Shown: positions 25,159-32,827 of the stretch, in pieces
How positions within the stretch are numbered: the first letter of the stretch is position 1
Layout: every line of letters starts with the position of its first letter
From: Streptomyces sp. ISL-36
Lineage (GTDB): Bacteria > Actinomycetota > Actinomycetes > Streptomycetales > Streptomycetaceae
Length of the DNA: 35,024 nt
NCBI RefSeq assembly: GCF_018614205.1
Contig: NZ_JAGGOS010000026.1
Location: 1 to 35,024, forward strand
Direction: 5' to 3'
Position numbers and translations under genes: made by a program
Notes under the pieces: generated by a model
What the model saw: the letters and a program-made list of their open reading frames with translations, nothing else
What the model was told of the DNA's origin: nothing
Databases searched by the model: none

Positions 25159-26583
25159 TCAGACCCCCACGGGCGTAGCGACGTCGTACAGATCGGCCGG
25201 GGAGGCCAGATGGCCCAGTACGGCGGTGGCGGCGGCGACCTGGGGTGAGACCAGGTGGGTCCGGCCGCCCTTGCCCTGCCGGCCCTCGAAGTTGCGGTTG
25301 GAGGTGGACGCGGAGCGCTCACCGGGAGCCAGTTGGTCGGGGTTCATGCCCAGACACATCGAGCAGCCCGCGTGCCGCCATTCGGCGCCGGCCTCCTTGA
25401 AGACCTTGTCCAGGCCCTCCTCGACGGCCTGCAGGGCGACCCGGACCGAGCCGGGGACGACCAGCATGCGCACCCCGTCGGCCACCTTCCGGCCGCCGAT
25501 GATGCCGGCCACGGCGCGCAGGTCCTCGATGCGGCCGTTGGTGCAGGAGCCTACGAAAACGGTGTCGACCTTGATGTCCCGCAGCGGCTGTCCGGCGGTC
25601 AACCCCATGTACTCCAGGGCCTTTTCGGCGGCGTTGCGCTCCGAAGCGTCTTCGTACGAAGCCGGGTCGGGGACGTGCGCCGAAAGCGGCGCTCCCTGGC
25701 CGGGGTTGGTGCCCCAGGTGACGAACGGCGCCAGCTCGGCCGCGTCGATGATGACCTCGGCGTCGAAGACCGCGTCCTCGTCCGTCTTCAGCGTCTTCCA
25801 GTACGCGACGGCGGCGTCCCAGTCCTCGCCCTCGGGGGCGTGGTCGCGGCCCTTGAGGTAGGCGAAGGTGGTCTCGTCGGGGGCGATCATGCCCGCGCGG
25901 GCGCCGGCCTCGATGGACATGTTGCAGATGGTCATCCGGGCCTCCATCGAGAGCTTCTCGATGGCGGAGCCGCGGTACTCCAGGATGTAGCCCTGGCCGC
26001 CGCCGGTGCCGATCTTGGCGATGATCGCCAGGATCAGGTCCTTGGCGGTCACATCCTCGGGCAGCTCGCCGTCGACCGTGATCGCCATGGTCTTGGGGCG
26101 GGCCAGCGGCAGCGTCTGGGTGGCCAGCACGTGCTCGACCTGGCTGGTGCCGATGCCGAACGCGAGCGCGCCGAAGGCGCCGTGCGTGGAGGTGTGCGAG
26201 TCGCCGCAGACCACCGTGGTGCCGGGCTGGGTCAGACCGAGCTGGGGGCCCACGACGTGGACGACGCCCTGCTCGACGTCGCCCAGCGGGTGCAGCCGCA
26301 CACCGAACTCGGCACAGTTCTTGCGCAGGGTCTCCAACTGGGCGCGGGAGACCGGGTCGGCGATCGGCTTGTCGATGTCGAGGGTCGGGGTGTTGTGGTC
26401 CTCGGTGGCGATGGTGAGGTCGAGGCGCCGCACCTGGCGGCCGTTCTGACGGAGACCGTCGAAGGCCTGCGGGCTGGTCACCTCGTGCAGCAGGTGCAGA
26501 TCGATGAAGAGGAGGTCGGGCTCGCCCTCGGCGCGCCGGACGACGTGGTCGTCCCAGACCTTCTCCGCGAGTGTCCTACCCAT
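25159..26583 (-). CDS. leuC: 3-isopropylmalate dehydratase large subunit
   Basis: The iron-sulfur subunit of isopropylmalate isomerase, 474 aa. Start ATG 26583 ([16 protein letters not shown]) with GGAGGG six bases upstream. Seen: [69 protein letters not shown] and [33 protein letters not shown]. The Cys residues in SCTNG and CSMC would ligate the [4Fe-4S] cluster. The gene is divergent from ndgR, its known regulator in Streptomyces; the palindrome at 26692-26710 lies between the two. Confidence 0.97.
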   Translation of the reverse strand: MGRTLAEKVWDDHVVRRAEGEPDLLFIDLHLLHEVTSPQAFDGLRQNGRQVRRLDLTIATEDHNTPTLDIDKPIADPVSRAQLETLRKNCAEFGVRLHPLGDVEQGVVHVVGPQLGLTQPGTTVVCGDSHTSTHGAFGALAFGIGTSQVEHVLATQTLPLARPKTMAITVDGELPEDVTAKDLILAIIAKIGTGGGQGYILEYRGSAIEKLSMEARMTICNMSIEAGARAGMIAPDETTFAYLKGRDHAPEGEDWDAAVAYWKTLKTDEDAVFDAEVIIDAAELAPFVTWGTNPGQGAPLSAHVPDPASYEDASERNAAEKALEYMGLTAGQPLRDIKVDTVFVGSCTNGRIEDLRAVAGIIGGRKVADGVRMLVVPGSVRVALQAVEEGLDKVFKEAGAEWRHAGCSMCLGMNPDQLAPGERSASTSNRNFEGRQGKGGRTHLVSPQVAAATAVLGHLASPADLYDVATPVGV

Positions 26584-26612
26584 CGCTTTCCCTCCGGCCG
26601 ACGTCTACGCCG

Positions 26613-26647
26613 GCACAACTAGAGACCCGTTTCGCGGGCCGTTGTGC
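26613..26647. promoter_or_regulatory. Inverted repeat in the leuC leader
   Basis: GCACAAC (26613-26619) and GTTGTGC (26641-26647) are perfect arms around 21 bases that include a small CCCG/CGGG pairing. It lies 30-64 bases upstream of the leuC ATG and could form a leader hairpin. Function is unknown. Confidence 0.35.
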
Positions 26648-26691
26648 GGCCGCCTCACCAGGGTCACAGGTTCCGGGAGAAATTGAACTTG

Positions 26692-26710
26692 CGTTTCACA
26701 GAGTGAGACG
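26692..26710. promoter_or_regulatory. Candidate NdgR operator: CGTTTCAC-AGA-GTGAGACG
   Basis: Eight-base arms with one mismatch and a 3-base spacer, 14 bases before the ndgR ATG and about 110 before leuC. NdgR proteins are known to bind the leuC-ndgR intergenic region; this is the best palindrome there. Occupancy is inferred. Confidence 0.6.
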
Positions 26711-26723
26711 TGAATATCGTTGC

Positions 26724-27440
26724 ATGGACAACTCTAGCGGCGTAGGCGTTCTCGACAAGGCAGCCCTTGTCCTGAGCGCCCTGGAGTCCGGTCCGGCCAC
26801 CCTCGCAGGTCTGGTCGCGGCGACGGGACTCGCACGACCCACGGCACATCGACTCGCCGTGGCACTGGAACACCACCGGATGGTGGCCCGCGACATGCAG
26901 GGCCGGTTCATCCTCGGACCGCGCCTGGCGGAGCTCGCCGCCGCGGCCGGCGAGGACCGCCTGCTCGCGACCGCGGGCCCGGTACTGACGCATCTGCGCG
27001 ACGTCACCGGCGAGAGCGCCCAGCTCTACCGCCGCCAGGGCGACATGCGCATCTGCGTGGCGGCGGCCGAGCGGCTGTCCGGCCTGCGGGACACCGTCCC
27101 GGTCGGCTCCACGCTGACGATGAAGGCCGGCTCCTCGGCGCAGATCCTGATGGCCTGGGAGGAGCCCGAGCGGCTGCACCGGGGCCTCCAGGGCGCCCGC
27201 TTCACGGCGACCGCCCTGTCGGGCGTACGGCGCCGCGGCTGGGCCCAGTCGATCGGCGAGCGGGAGCCGGGCGTGGCGTCCGTCTCCGCGCCGGTGCGCG
27301 GCCCCTCGAACCGCGTGGTGGCGGCGGTCTCGGTCTCCGGACCGATCGAGCGCCTGACCCGCCACCCGGGCCGTATGCACGCCCAGGCGGTCATCGACGC
27401 GGCCGCCCGCCTCTCCGAGGCGCTGCGCCGCACCGGCTGA
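26724..27440 (+). CDS. ndgR: NdgR-type IclR-family regulator of amino acid metabolism
   Basis: A 238-aa IclR regulator; NdgR of S. coelicolor controls leucine and other amino acid genes and affects antibiotic production. The start at ATG 26724 (MDNSSGVGVLDKAALVLSALESGPATLAGL) gives the usual length. The winged HTH is LAGLVAATGLARPTAHRLAVALEHHRMV at about 27-54. The effector domain includes RLLATAGPVLTHLRDVTGESAQLYRRQGDMRICVAAAER and the C-terminal EPGVASVSAPVRGPSNRVVAAVSVSGP. The divergent position to leuCD is diagnostic. The palindrome at 26692-26710 overlaps its likely promoter, suggesting autoregulation. Confidence 0.95.
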   Translation: MDNSSGVGVLDKAALVLSALESGPATLAGLVAATGLARPTAHRLAVALEHHRMVARDMQGRFILGPRLAELAAAAGEDRLLATAGPVLTHLRDVTGESAQLYRRQGDMRICVAAAERLSGLRDTVPVGSTLTMKAGSSAQILMAWEEPERLHRGLQGARFTATALSGVRRRGWAQSIGEREPGVASVSAPVRGPSNRVVAAVSVSGPIERLTRHPGRMHAQAVIDAAARLSEALRRTG

Positions 27441-27464
27441 CCGTCCCCGTCCCTCCTGAACGTC

Positions 27465-27500
27465 CCGGCCCACCGCTTCAACGCCGCAGCGGTGGGCCGG
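27465..27500 (+). terminator. ndgR terminator
   Basis: A perfect 13-bp stem (27465-27477 with 27488-27500, CCGGCCCACCGCT) with a 10-base loop, 24 bases after the ndgR stop. Confidence 0.8.
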
Positions 27501-27540
27501 AGTTGTGTCCTGACGATCTCCACTCGCTCCGCGTTTCCAG

Positions 27541-27577
27541 TACACGAAAGAAGCCCTCCCCCGAAGGGAAGGGCTTC
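27541..27577 (-). terminator. tRNA cluster terminator with UUCG loop
   Basis: On the minus strand GAAGCCCTTCCC pairs with GGGGAGGGCTTC around a TTCG tetraloop, followed by TTTCGTGTA. It lies 9 bases after the last tRNA-Glu and ends the cluster. Confidence 0.9.
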
Positions 27578-27586
27578 CTCGATGCG

Positions 27587-27659
27587 TACCCCCGACCGGA
27601 TTCGAACCGGCGCTACCGCCTTGAGAGGGCGGCGTGCTAGGCCGCTACACAACGGGGGC
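27587..27659 (-). tRNA. tRNA-Glu (CTC), copy 1
   Basis: 73 bases; on the minus strand GCCCCCG opens the acceptor, the anticodon loop is CTCTCAA with anticodon CTC (reads GAG), and the T arm is CGGTTCGAATCCGGT. The last of the five in transcription order. Confidence 0.97.
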
Positions 27660-27699
27660 CTTGCGGATCGGATCCGCGGGTGCAGATGAGCTCTGCGAG

Positions 27700-27771
27700 C
27701 TGGCCTACCAGGACTCGAACCTAGAATGACGGTACCAGAAACCGTAGTGTTGCCAATTACACCATAGGCCA
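27700..27771 (-). tRNA. tRNA-Gln (CTG), copy 1
   Basis: 72 bases with acceptor TGGCCTA/TAGGCCA, anticodon loop TTCTGGT (CTG, reads CAG) and T arm AGGTTCGAGTCCT. The anticodon stem is ACGGT/ACCGT. The U1-A72 pair is typical of tRNA-Gln. Confidence 0.96.
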
Positions 27772-27787
27772 TGGTGGTTTAGACCAG

Positions 27788-27860
27788 TACCCCCGACCGG
27801 ATTCGAACCGGCGCTACCGCCTTGAGAGGGCGGCGTGCTAGGCCGCTACACAACGGGGGC
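27788..27860 (-). tRNA. tRNA-Glu (CTC), copy 2
   Basis: Identical to copy 1 over its 73 bases, including the CCGCC/GGCGG anticodon stem. Confidence 0.97.
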
Positions 27861-27948
27861 CCTAGCGATCCCGCCCGGCACCGGAGTGCCGAGCGATGTC
27901 ACCGCGTGTTCACCGGGAGCGACCCTGGTGATCCGCAGGATGGATCTG

Positions 27949-28021
27949 TACCCCCGACCGGATTCGAACCGGCGCTACTGCCTTGAGAGGGCAGCGTGCT
28001 AGGCCGCTACACAACGGGGGC
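27949..28021 (-). tRNA. tRNA-Glu (CTC), copy 3 (variant anticodon stem)
   Basis: Same as the other Glu copies but with a compensated pair in the anticodon stem (CTGCC/GGCAG instead of CCGCC/GGCGG). Anticodon CTC is unchanged. Confidence 0.97.
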
Positions 28022-28062
28022 TTTGCGGATCAGATCCGCGTGGTGCAGATGAGCTCTGCGAG

Positions 28063-28134
28063 CTGGCCTACCAGGACTCGAACCTAGACTAACTGAACCA
28101 GAATCAGTCGTGCTGCCAATTACACCATAGGCCA
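28063..28134 (-). tRNA. tRNA-Gln (CTG), copy 2 (variant anticodon and D-arm region)
   Basis: 72 bases, first in transcription order. Acceptor and T arm equal copy 1, but the anticodon stem is ACTGA/TCAGT and there are changes in the variable region. Anticodon CTG is unchanged. Confidence 0.96.
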
Positions 28135-28225
28135 CCAAAACTCAACCCCCGTCGCGGGATCTTGTTCGGGTTGTGCTCCGTGGGTTTCGGCCTTTCGGCT
28201 TGCTCCCCTCGGCGCAGGAAGAACA

Positions 28226-28948
28226 TTACCCGAAGGTGTCCGACGCTCCAAAACGGGTATCGAGCCGCAGCAGCGCGGGGAGCTGGTGGAGATCGGTGAT
28301 CCGGGTCAGCTCGGGCCGCCCGCCGAGACCGCCGCGGTCCAGCCAGATACCCGTGAGCCCCGCCAGGACCGCCCCGCGGGCGTCGATGTCCGGGTGGTCC
28401 CCGACGTACGCCACCTCCTGCGGCTCCAGCGCCAGCGCAGTGCACGCGGCGTGGAAGGCCTCGGCGGCGGGCTTGGCGACGCCGAGCTCGGCGGCGCAGA
28501 CGACGGCCTCGAACCGGTCCCGTATCCCGAGCACGCGCAGCTTGCGGTCCTGGTTGTGGATGCTGGAGTTCGACAGGACGGCGTGACGGTAGTCACGGGC
28601 CAGCAGGTCGAGGACGGGGACGGCGTCGGGGAAGAGCGCCCAGGCGGCCTCGTAGTGCGTGATGTACCGATCGAACCAGCCGTCGGCCTCGGCCGCGGTC
28701 AGCGCCGGCGTTCCGAGGAAGTCACGGACCCGCTCGCGCCGCTGCTCCCGGAAGTCCACCCCGCCGGCCTCGAACCGCCGCCAGTGGACGACGGTGATCT
28801 CCTGCCAACGACGGAGGGCCTGGTCGACGGAGTCGAATCCGTCGACCAGACCCTCGGCCGTGAGATGGTCGCGCATGCCGGCCAGGTCGGCTCGGGAGTA
28901 GTCGAAGATTGTGTCGTCGATGTCCCACAGGACCGCGCGGATGGTCAT
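28226..28948 (-). CDS. HAD-superfamily hydrolase (putative phosphatase)
   Basis: A 240-aa HAD protein, start ATG 28948 (MTIRAVLWDIDDTIFDYS). Motif I WDIDDT has the nucleophile and acid Asp pair at residues 9 and 11; motif II is LSNSS; motif III Lys is in GVAKPAAEAFHAA; motif IV is VGDHPDIDARGA. A helical cap (C1 type) at about 17-100 puts it with the YjjG/phosphoglycolate-phosphatase-like subfamily. Substrate not determinable; nucleotide or sugar phosphates are typical. It is separated from the DUF4241-like gene (stop 28974) by 25 bases and may be in the same transcript. Confidence 0.9.
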   Translation of the reverse strand: MTIRAVLWDIDDTIFDYSRADLAGMRDHLTAEGLVDGFDSVDQALRRWQEITVVHWRRFEAGGVDFREQRRERVRDFLGTPALTAAEADGWFDRYITHYEAAWALFPDAVPVLDLLARDYRHAVLSNSSIHNQDRKLRVLGIRDRFEAVVCAAELGVAKPAAEAFHAACTALALEPQEVAYVGDHPDIDARGAVLAGLTGIWLDRGGLGGRPELTRITDLHQLPALLRLDTRFGASDTFG

Positions 28949-28973
28949 GCCCAGACGGTACCTCCGGCCGCCG

Positions 28974-29645
28974 TCAGGAGGGTTCGATCCGGTCGGCCGG
29001 AACGATCAGGAAGTCGGTCACGAAGCAGCTGGCCTCCCCCGCCTCGTCCCGGCCGATCCAGGTCGGGTAGCAGCCGTCGCCCCATCCCGACGTGAAGCCT
29101 GCGAGGTTGTGGCCGTCCTCCCCCTGGGCCATGAAGACGGCGGGCCCGTGGCCGATGGTCTCCATGGCCGCCCACACGGCGCCTTCCTCGTCCTCGGTGC
29201 CCGGGAAGGCGTGCTCGGCCGAGGCGTCGCAGAAGCAGCCGGTCCCGGCGTCCACGCCGTAGCCGAAGAACTCGTCGTCGCCCAGTTCGGCCGCGTCCTG
29301 GCCGGGCAGCAGGGCGAGCTCCCAGGAGACGGCGGGAGTGTCCTTGAGGACGAGGCGGACGGCGGCGATCCGTGTGTGGGGATGCGGTCCGGTCTCCGCG
29401 CCGGGACGGACGAGCGTGGCGACGGCCGCCTCGACCGGGTAGCGGCCGGGGGCCACCGCGGTGGTGAAGGGCTCGATCCCGCCGCTGCCCAGGTGGACGA
29501 ACGGGTCGCAGGCCACCACCCGGCCGGTGGGAAGGGCCAGTTCGCCGACCTCGGCCAAGGAGATCGTCCCGGTGAGCCCGTCCTCGTAGGAGAAGGCGGT
29601 GCCGGGGGCGAAATACCGGGCGTAGTCGGGGGCGGTCATCGGCAT
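28974..29645 (-). CDS. DUF4241-like protein
   Basis: A 223-aa protein, start ATG 29645 (MPMTAPDYARYFAPGTAF) or ATG 29639. It has features I associate with DUF4241: LPTGRVVACDPFV near residue 40, a middle FCDASAEHAFPG, and a C-terminal GWGDGCYPTWIGRDEAGE...FVTDFLIV. GDGxYPTxxG is the strongest motif. Such proteins are common in Streptomyces and have no assigned function; some relatives occur near toxin genes. I see no toxin here. It contains several conserved Asp/Gly and is cytosolic. Confidence in the reading frame is high, in the family name moderate. Confidence 0.8.
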   Translation of the reverse strand: MPMTAPDYARYFAPGTAFSYEDGLTGTISLAEVGELALPTGRVVACDPFVHLGSGGIEPFTTAVAPGRYPVEAAVATLVRPGAETGPHPHTRIAAVRLVLKDTPAVSWELALLPGQDAAELGDDEFFGYGVDAGTGCFCDASAEHAFPGTEDEEGAVWAAMETIGHGPAVFMAQGEDGHNLAGFTSGWGDGCYPTWIGRDEAGEASCFVTDFLIVPADRIEPS

Positions 29646-29762
29646 GACAGGCGCCTTTCGGAGTGGAGCTCGGCGGACCTGACCCTAACGGCCGGGGCCG
29701 ACAACGCCGCGGGGGCGGCAGCCGGGGAACCGGTTGCCGCCCCCGCGGGGATGACGGAGAGC

Positions 29763-31241
29763 TCAGCCCGCCAGCTTCGCCAGCGCCGCGTCGATGCGGG
29801 ACAGGGTCTTCTCCCGGCCCAGGATCTCCAGCGACTCGAAGAGCGGCAGGCCGACCGTGCGGCCGGTGACCGCGACGCGGACCGGGGCCTGGGCCTTGCC
29901 GAGCTTCAGACCGTGCTCCTCGCCGGCGGCCAGGACCGCGTTCTTGAGGGACTCCGGGTCGCTCCAGTCGGCGGTGTCGAGCTTCGCGCGCGCGGTGGTG
30001 AGGAGCGCGGCGGGCTCGCCCTTCATGGCCTTGTCCCAGGAGGGCTGGTCGAAGACCGGCTCGGGCAGGAACAGGAAGTCCACGTTCTGCGTGATGTCGG
30101 AGAGGACCGTGACACGCGTCTGGGCGTGCGGGGCGATGGCCTCCCAGGCCGCCCGGTCGAAGTCCTCGGGCGCCCAGTTGGCGTGCGGGGCCTGCAGCCA
30201 CGGCTCGCAGGCGGCGGCGAACGCCTTCACGTCCAGCATGCGGATGTGGTCGGCGTTGATCGACTCGGCCTTCTTGAGGTCGAAGCGCGCCGGGTTGGCG
30301 TTCACGTCGGCGATGTCGAACTTCTCGACCATCTGCTCGATGGTGAAGATGTCCTGGTCCGCGGAGAACGACCAGCCCAGGAGGGAGAGGTAGTTCAGGA
30401 GGCCCTCGGGGAGGAAGCCGCGCTCGCGGTAGAGGTTGAGGGAGGCCTGCGGGTCGCGCTTGGAGAGCTTCTTGTTGCCCTCGCCCATGACGTACGGCAG
30501 GTGGCCGAAGGCGGGGATCTCCTTGGCGACGCCCAGCTCGATCAGCGCCTTGTAGAGCGCGATCTGGCGCGGGGTGGAGGACAGCAGGTCCTCGCCGCGC
30601 AGCACGTGGGTGATCTCCATCAGGGCGTCGTCGACCGGGTTGACCAGGGTGTACAGCGGGGCGCCGTTGGCGCGCACGATGCCGTAGTCCGGGACGTTGT
30701 CCGGGGTGAAGGTGAGCTCGCCGCGGACCAGGTCGGTGAAGGTGATCGGCTCGTCCGGCATCTTGAACCGGACGATCGACTCGCGGCCCTCGGCGCGGTA
30801 GCGCTCGATGCGCTCGGCGCTCAGGTTGCGGCAGGTGCCGTCGTAGCCCGAGGGCTTGCCGGCCAGGCGGGCGGCGTCGCGGCGGGCCTCGAGCTCCACG
30901 GCGGTGCAGAAGCAGTGGTAGGCGTACCCGCCGGCGAGCAGCTTCTCCGCGACGTCCCGGTAGATGTCCATCCGCTGGGACTGGCGGTACGGGGCGTGCG
31001 GGCCGCCGACCTCGTCCGGGCCCTCGTCCCAGGTGAAGCCGAGCCAGCGCAGCGAGTCGAGCAGCTGCTGGTACGACTCCTCGGAGTCGCGCGCCGCGTC
31101 GGTGTCCTCGATGCGGAAGACGAACGTACCGCCGTGGTGCCGGGCGAACGCCCAGTTGAAGAGGGCGGTGCGGACCAGGCCCACGTGGGGGTTGCCGGTC
31201 GGGGAGGGACAGAAACGTACGCGGACGTTCGCGTTAGCCAC
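29763..31241 (-). CDS. gltX: Glutamyl-tRNA synthetase (probably non-discriminating)
   Basis: A 492-aa class I synthetase, start GTG 31241. The HIGH-like motif is FCPSPTGNPHVGLVRTALFNWAFA (about 10-33); RIEDTD at about 43-48; the zinc-like CFC..C segment (YHCFCTAVELEARRDAARLAGKPSGYDGTC) at about 108-137; and the KMSKS-like NKKLSKRDPQASL at about 248-260. Actinobacteria generally lack GlnRS, and their GluRS charges both tRNA-Glu and tRNA-Gln, after which GatCAB amidates. The tRNA-Glu and tRNA-Gln genes just downstream fit this. It overlaps the preceding FAH-family gene by eight bases (GTGGCTAA), so the two are cotranslated. Confidence 0.96.
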   Translation of the reverse strand: MANANVRVRFCPSPTGNPHVGLVRTALFNWAFARHHGGTFVFRIEDTDAARDSEESYQQLLDSLRWLGFTWDEGPDEVGGPHAPYRQSQRMDIYRDVAEKLLAGGYAYHCFCTAVELEARRDAARLAGKPSGYDGTCRNLSAERIERYRAEGRESIVRFKMPDEPITFTDLVRGELTFTPDNVPDYGIVRANGAPLYTLVNPVDDALMEITHVLRGEDLLSSTPRQIALYKALIELGVAKEIPAFGHLPYVMGEGNKKLSKRDPQASLNLYRERGFLPEGLLNYLSLLGWSFSADQDIFTIEQMVEKFDIADVNANPARFDLKKAESINADHIRMLDVKAFAAACEPWLQAPHANWAPEDFDRAAWEAIAPHAQTRVTVLSDITQNVDFLFLPEPVFDQPSWDKAMKGEPAALLTTARAKLDTADWSDPESLKNAVLAAGEEHGLKLGKAQAPVRVAVTGRTVGLPLFESLEILGREKTLSRIDAALAKLAG

Positions 31242-32019
31242 GCTTGATCACCTTGTTGGTGAGAGTGCCGATGCCTTCGATGGTGACGGCGACCTCGTCG
31301 CCGACGTTGAGCGGTCCGACTCCGGCGGGGGTGCCGGTGAGGATGACGTCGCCCGGGAGCAGCGTCATGGCCTCGGTGATGTGGACGACCAGGTCCTCGA
31401 TGGAGCGGATCATGTCGCTCGTACGACCCAGCTGACGCTGTTCGCCGTTGACCGTGGCCTGGATGGTGAGGTCGCTCGGGTCGAGCTCCGTCTCCACCCA
31501 GGGGCCCAGCGGGCAGCTGGTGTCGAAGCCCTTGGCCCGGGCCCACTGCTTCTCGCGCGCTTGCGCGTCCCGGGCGGTGACGTCATTGGCGCAGGTGTAG
31601 CCGAAGACGACGTCCTTGACGCGCTCGCGCGGGACCTCGCGGCACATGCGGCCGATGACCACGGCCAGTTCCGCCTCGTGGTGCAGCTCGTTGGAGAAGG
31701 AGGGGTACTCGATGGCGTCGCCGGAGCCGATCACGGAGGTGGTCGGCTTGAAGAAGGCGACGGGGACCTCCGGGACCTCGTTGCCGAGTTCGGCGGCGTG
31801 CTCCGCGTAGTTGCGGCCGATGGCCACGACCTTGTTGGGGAGCACGGGCGGCAGGAGCCGTACCTTGCTGAGCGGGACCTTGGTGCCGCTCAGCTCGAAG
31901 TCGGTGTACGGGATGCCCTTGATGATGTCGAGGACAAGGCCGCCTGACTCGATGGTTCCGTCGCCCTCGACGGCGCCGAAGGCGACATTGCCGTCGATGG
32001 AGAATCTGGCGATGCGCAC
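31234..32019 (-). CDS. Fumarylacetoacetate hydrolase family protein
   Basis: A 261-aa enzyme, start GTG 32019 (MRIARFSIDGNVAFGAVEGD). The FAH core has RNYAEHAAELG (about 70-80), ELHHEAELAVVIGR with the metal-binding Glu pair (about 110-123), and GYTCANDVTARDAQ with the third ligand Asp. The tail LLPGDVILTGTPAGVGPLNVGDEV is typical. Members hydrolyse or decarboxylate acylpyruvates or 2-hydroxyhepta-diene-dioates; the substrate is unknown here. A homologue sits next to gltX in mycobacteria too (Rv2993c-gltX), so the pairing is old. It overlaps gltX by eight bases. Confidence 0.92.
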   Translation of the reverse strand: MRIARFSIDGNVAFGAVEGDGTIESGGLVLDIIKGIPYTDFELSGTKVPLSKVRLLPPVLPNKVVAIGRNYAEHAAELGNEVPEVPVAFFKPTTSVIGSGDAIEYPSFSNELHHEAELAVVIGRMCREVPRERVKDVVFGYTCANDVTARDAQAREKQWARAKGFDTSCPLGPWVETELDPSDLTIQATVNGEQRQLGRTSDMIRSIEDLVVHITEAMTLLPGDVILTGTPAGVGPLNVGDEVAVTIEGIGTLTNKVIKRG

Positions 32020-32098
32020 GAGTGCTGTCGCCCCTCACTTGGTACTGGCTGGAGTCTGACGCTCCAGGCTAACGCGGTGAGGGGCGGCGACCGCCGTA

Positions 32099-32287
32099 TT
32101 ACTGTGCGGGCTGCGGGACCTCGGGGGCGGTCATGAGGACCGTGCGGCGGGGGTTGGCCGTCTGCGCCGGGAGGTCGAGACCGTGCTCCGGCTGCACGCC
32201 GCGGCCGAGCTGCTCGGCGTCCTCGAGGTGGGCGAGCGTGGTGCGGCGGGGGTTGGCCGTGGAGCGGAGCAGCATCGTCGTCTTCAT
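32099..32287 (-). CDS. Small protein with duplicated TANPRRT motif (62 aa)
   Basis: No known family. It starts at ATG 32287 with AAAGGC five bases upstream and reads MKTTMLLRSTANPRRTTL. TANPRRT occurs at residues 10-16 and again at 43-49, 33 residues apart, both followed by (T/V)L. Of 62 codons 60 end in G or C (exceptions GCA and GGT), so the frame is surely coding. The middle is acidic/leucine-rich (HLEDAEQLGRGVQPEHGL). There is no signal peptide or lipobox. It lies 79 bases upstream of the FAH-family gene on the same strand and may be its leader cistron. Function unknown; possible roles are regulatory peptide, protein-binding adaptor or RNA-binding basic motif. Confidence 0.8.
   Translation of the reverse strand: MKTTMLLRSTANPRRTTLAHLEDAEQLGRGVQPEHGLDLPAQTANPRRTVLMTAPEVPQPAQ
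32142..32161 (+). repeat. 20-bp direct repeat, copy A
   Basis: GTGCGGCGGGGGTTGGCCGT, identical to 32241-32260 and 99 bases away, so the duplication is in frame within the small gene. Confidence 0.95.
32241..32260 (+). repeat. 20-bp direct repeat, copy B
   Basis: Second identical copy of the 20-bp repeat; codes the first TANPRRT motif of the small protein, copy A codes the second. Confidence 0.95.
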
Positions 32288-32294
32288 CGCGAGC

Positions 32295-32320
32295 CTTTAC
32301 AGAGCAGCGGGTTTGTAAAG
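32295..32320. promoter_or_regulatory. Palindrome CTTTACA-N12-TGTAAAG upstream of the small repeat protein
   Basis: Perfect 7-bp arms, beginning eight bases before the ATG. Being AT-rich, it could overlap the promoter or act as an operator or 5' hairpin. Confidence 0.45.
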
Positions 32321-32561
32321 CGTCAGGCTAAACGCGTCATTCCCTTCGAATGCATGGAGTAGACAACGATCTAGGTGTGAGTTTGCTCACCACCAGCCAG
32401 ACAATCCAGGCATTACGGACCGCGAGTCGGGGTCACGGAAACGGACATTGCACCACTGAATGCTCCATTCCGCTCCTGATCATCGCGACTGGGACACTCG
32501 GCCCACGTGACTCTTTGGGATTAATAAGTCCGATTCTTCCCTGATCATCTTCTACGGCGGG

Positions 32562-32585
32562 TGACAAAATGTTCACGCGTTGTCA
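32562..32585. promoter_or_regulatory. Palindrome TGACAA-N12-TTGTCA upstream of cvnA
   Basis: Perfect 6-bp arms across 24 bp, about 240 bases before the cvnA start; a candidate transcription-factor site. Confidence 0.4.
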
Positions 32586-32827
32586 TGCCTCCCGACGCCC
32601 CGGACACGGCCCTTGTTGGAGATCCGGCACTGTGCTGGAATTCCACGCACCGCCGCGGGTTTCAAGCCGGCGCGCAGGGGGCGCAACGCAGCGCCGGGTG
32701 AGCGGCGGGGAAGGGGGAACTGCGCCGGTCACCGACGACCACCATGGGGCGCACTCGCGTCCCACGACGCCGACACCGTCCACTCCGCTCACGCGGAAGG
32801 ACGCCTGGTCCAGAGGTTGCGACGCTA

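Larger units (their letters stand above)
32288..32827. other. 540-bp intergenic region between the small repeat protein gene and cvnA
   Basis: No convincing gene: the frames here have no coding signature. It holds the upstream regions of two divergent genes. Seen: CTTTACA-N12-TGTAAAG (32295-32320), GTGAG-TTTG-CTCAC (32377-32390), the direct repeat CCTGATCATC (32475-32484 and 32540-32549) and TGACAA-N12-TTGTCA (32562-32585). It is AT-richer than its neighbours from about 32320 to 32585. Confidence 0.6.

Noticed and set aside
27441..28225. Small open frames through the tRNA cluster
   Set aside because: They cross tRNA genes and show no codon bias.
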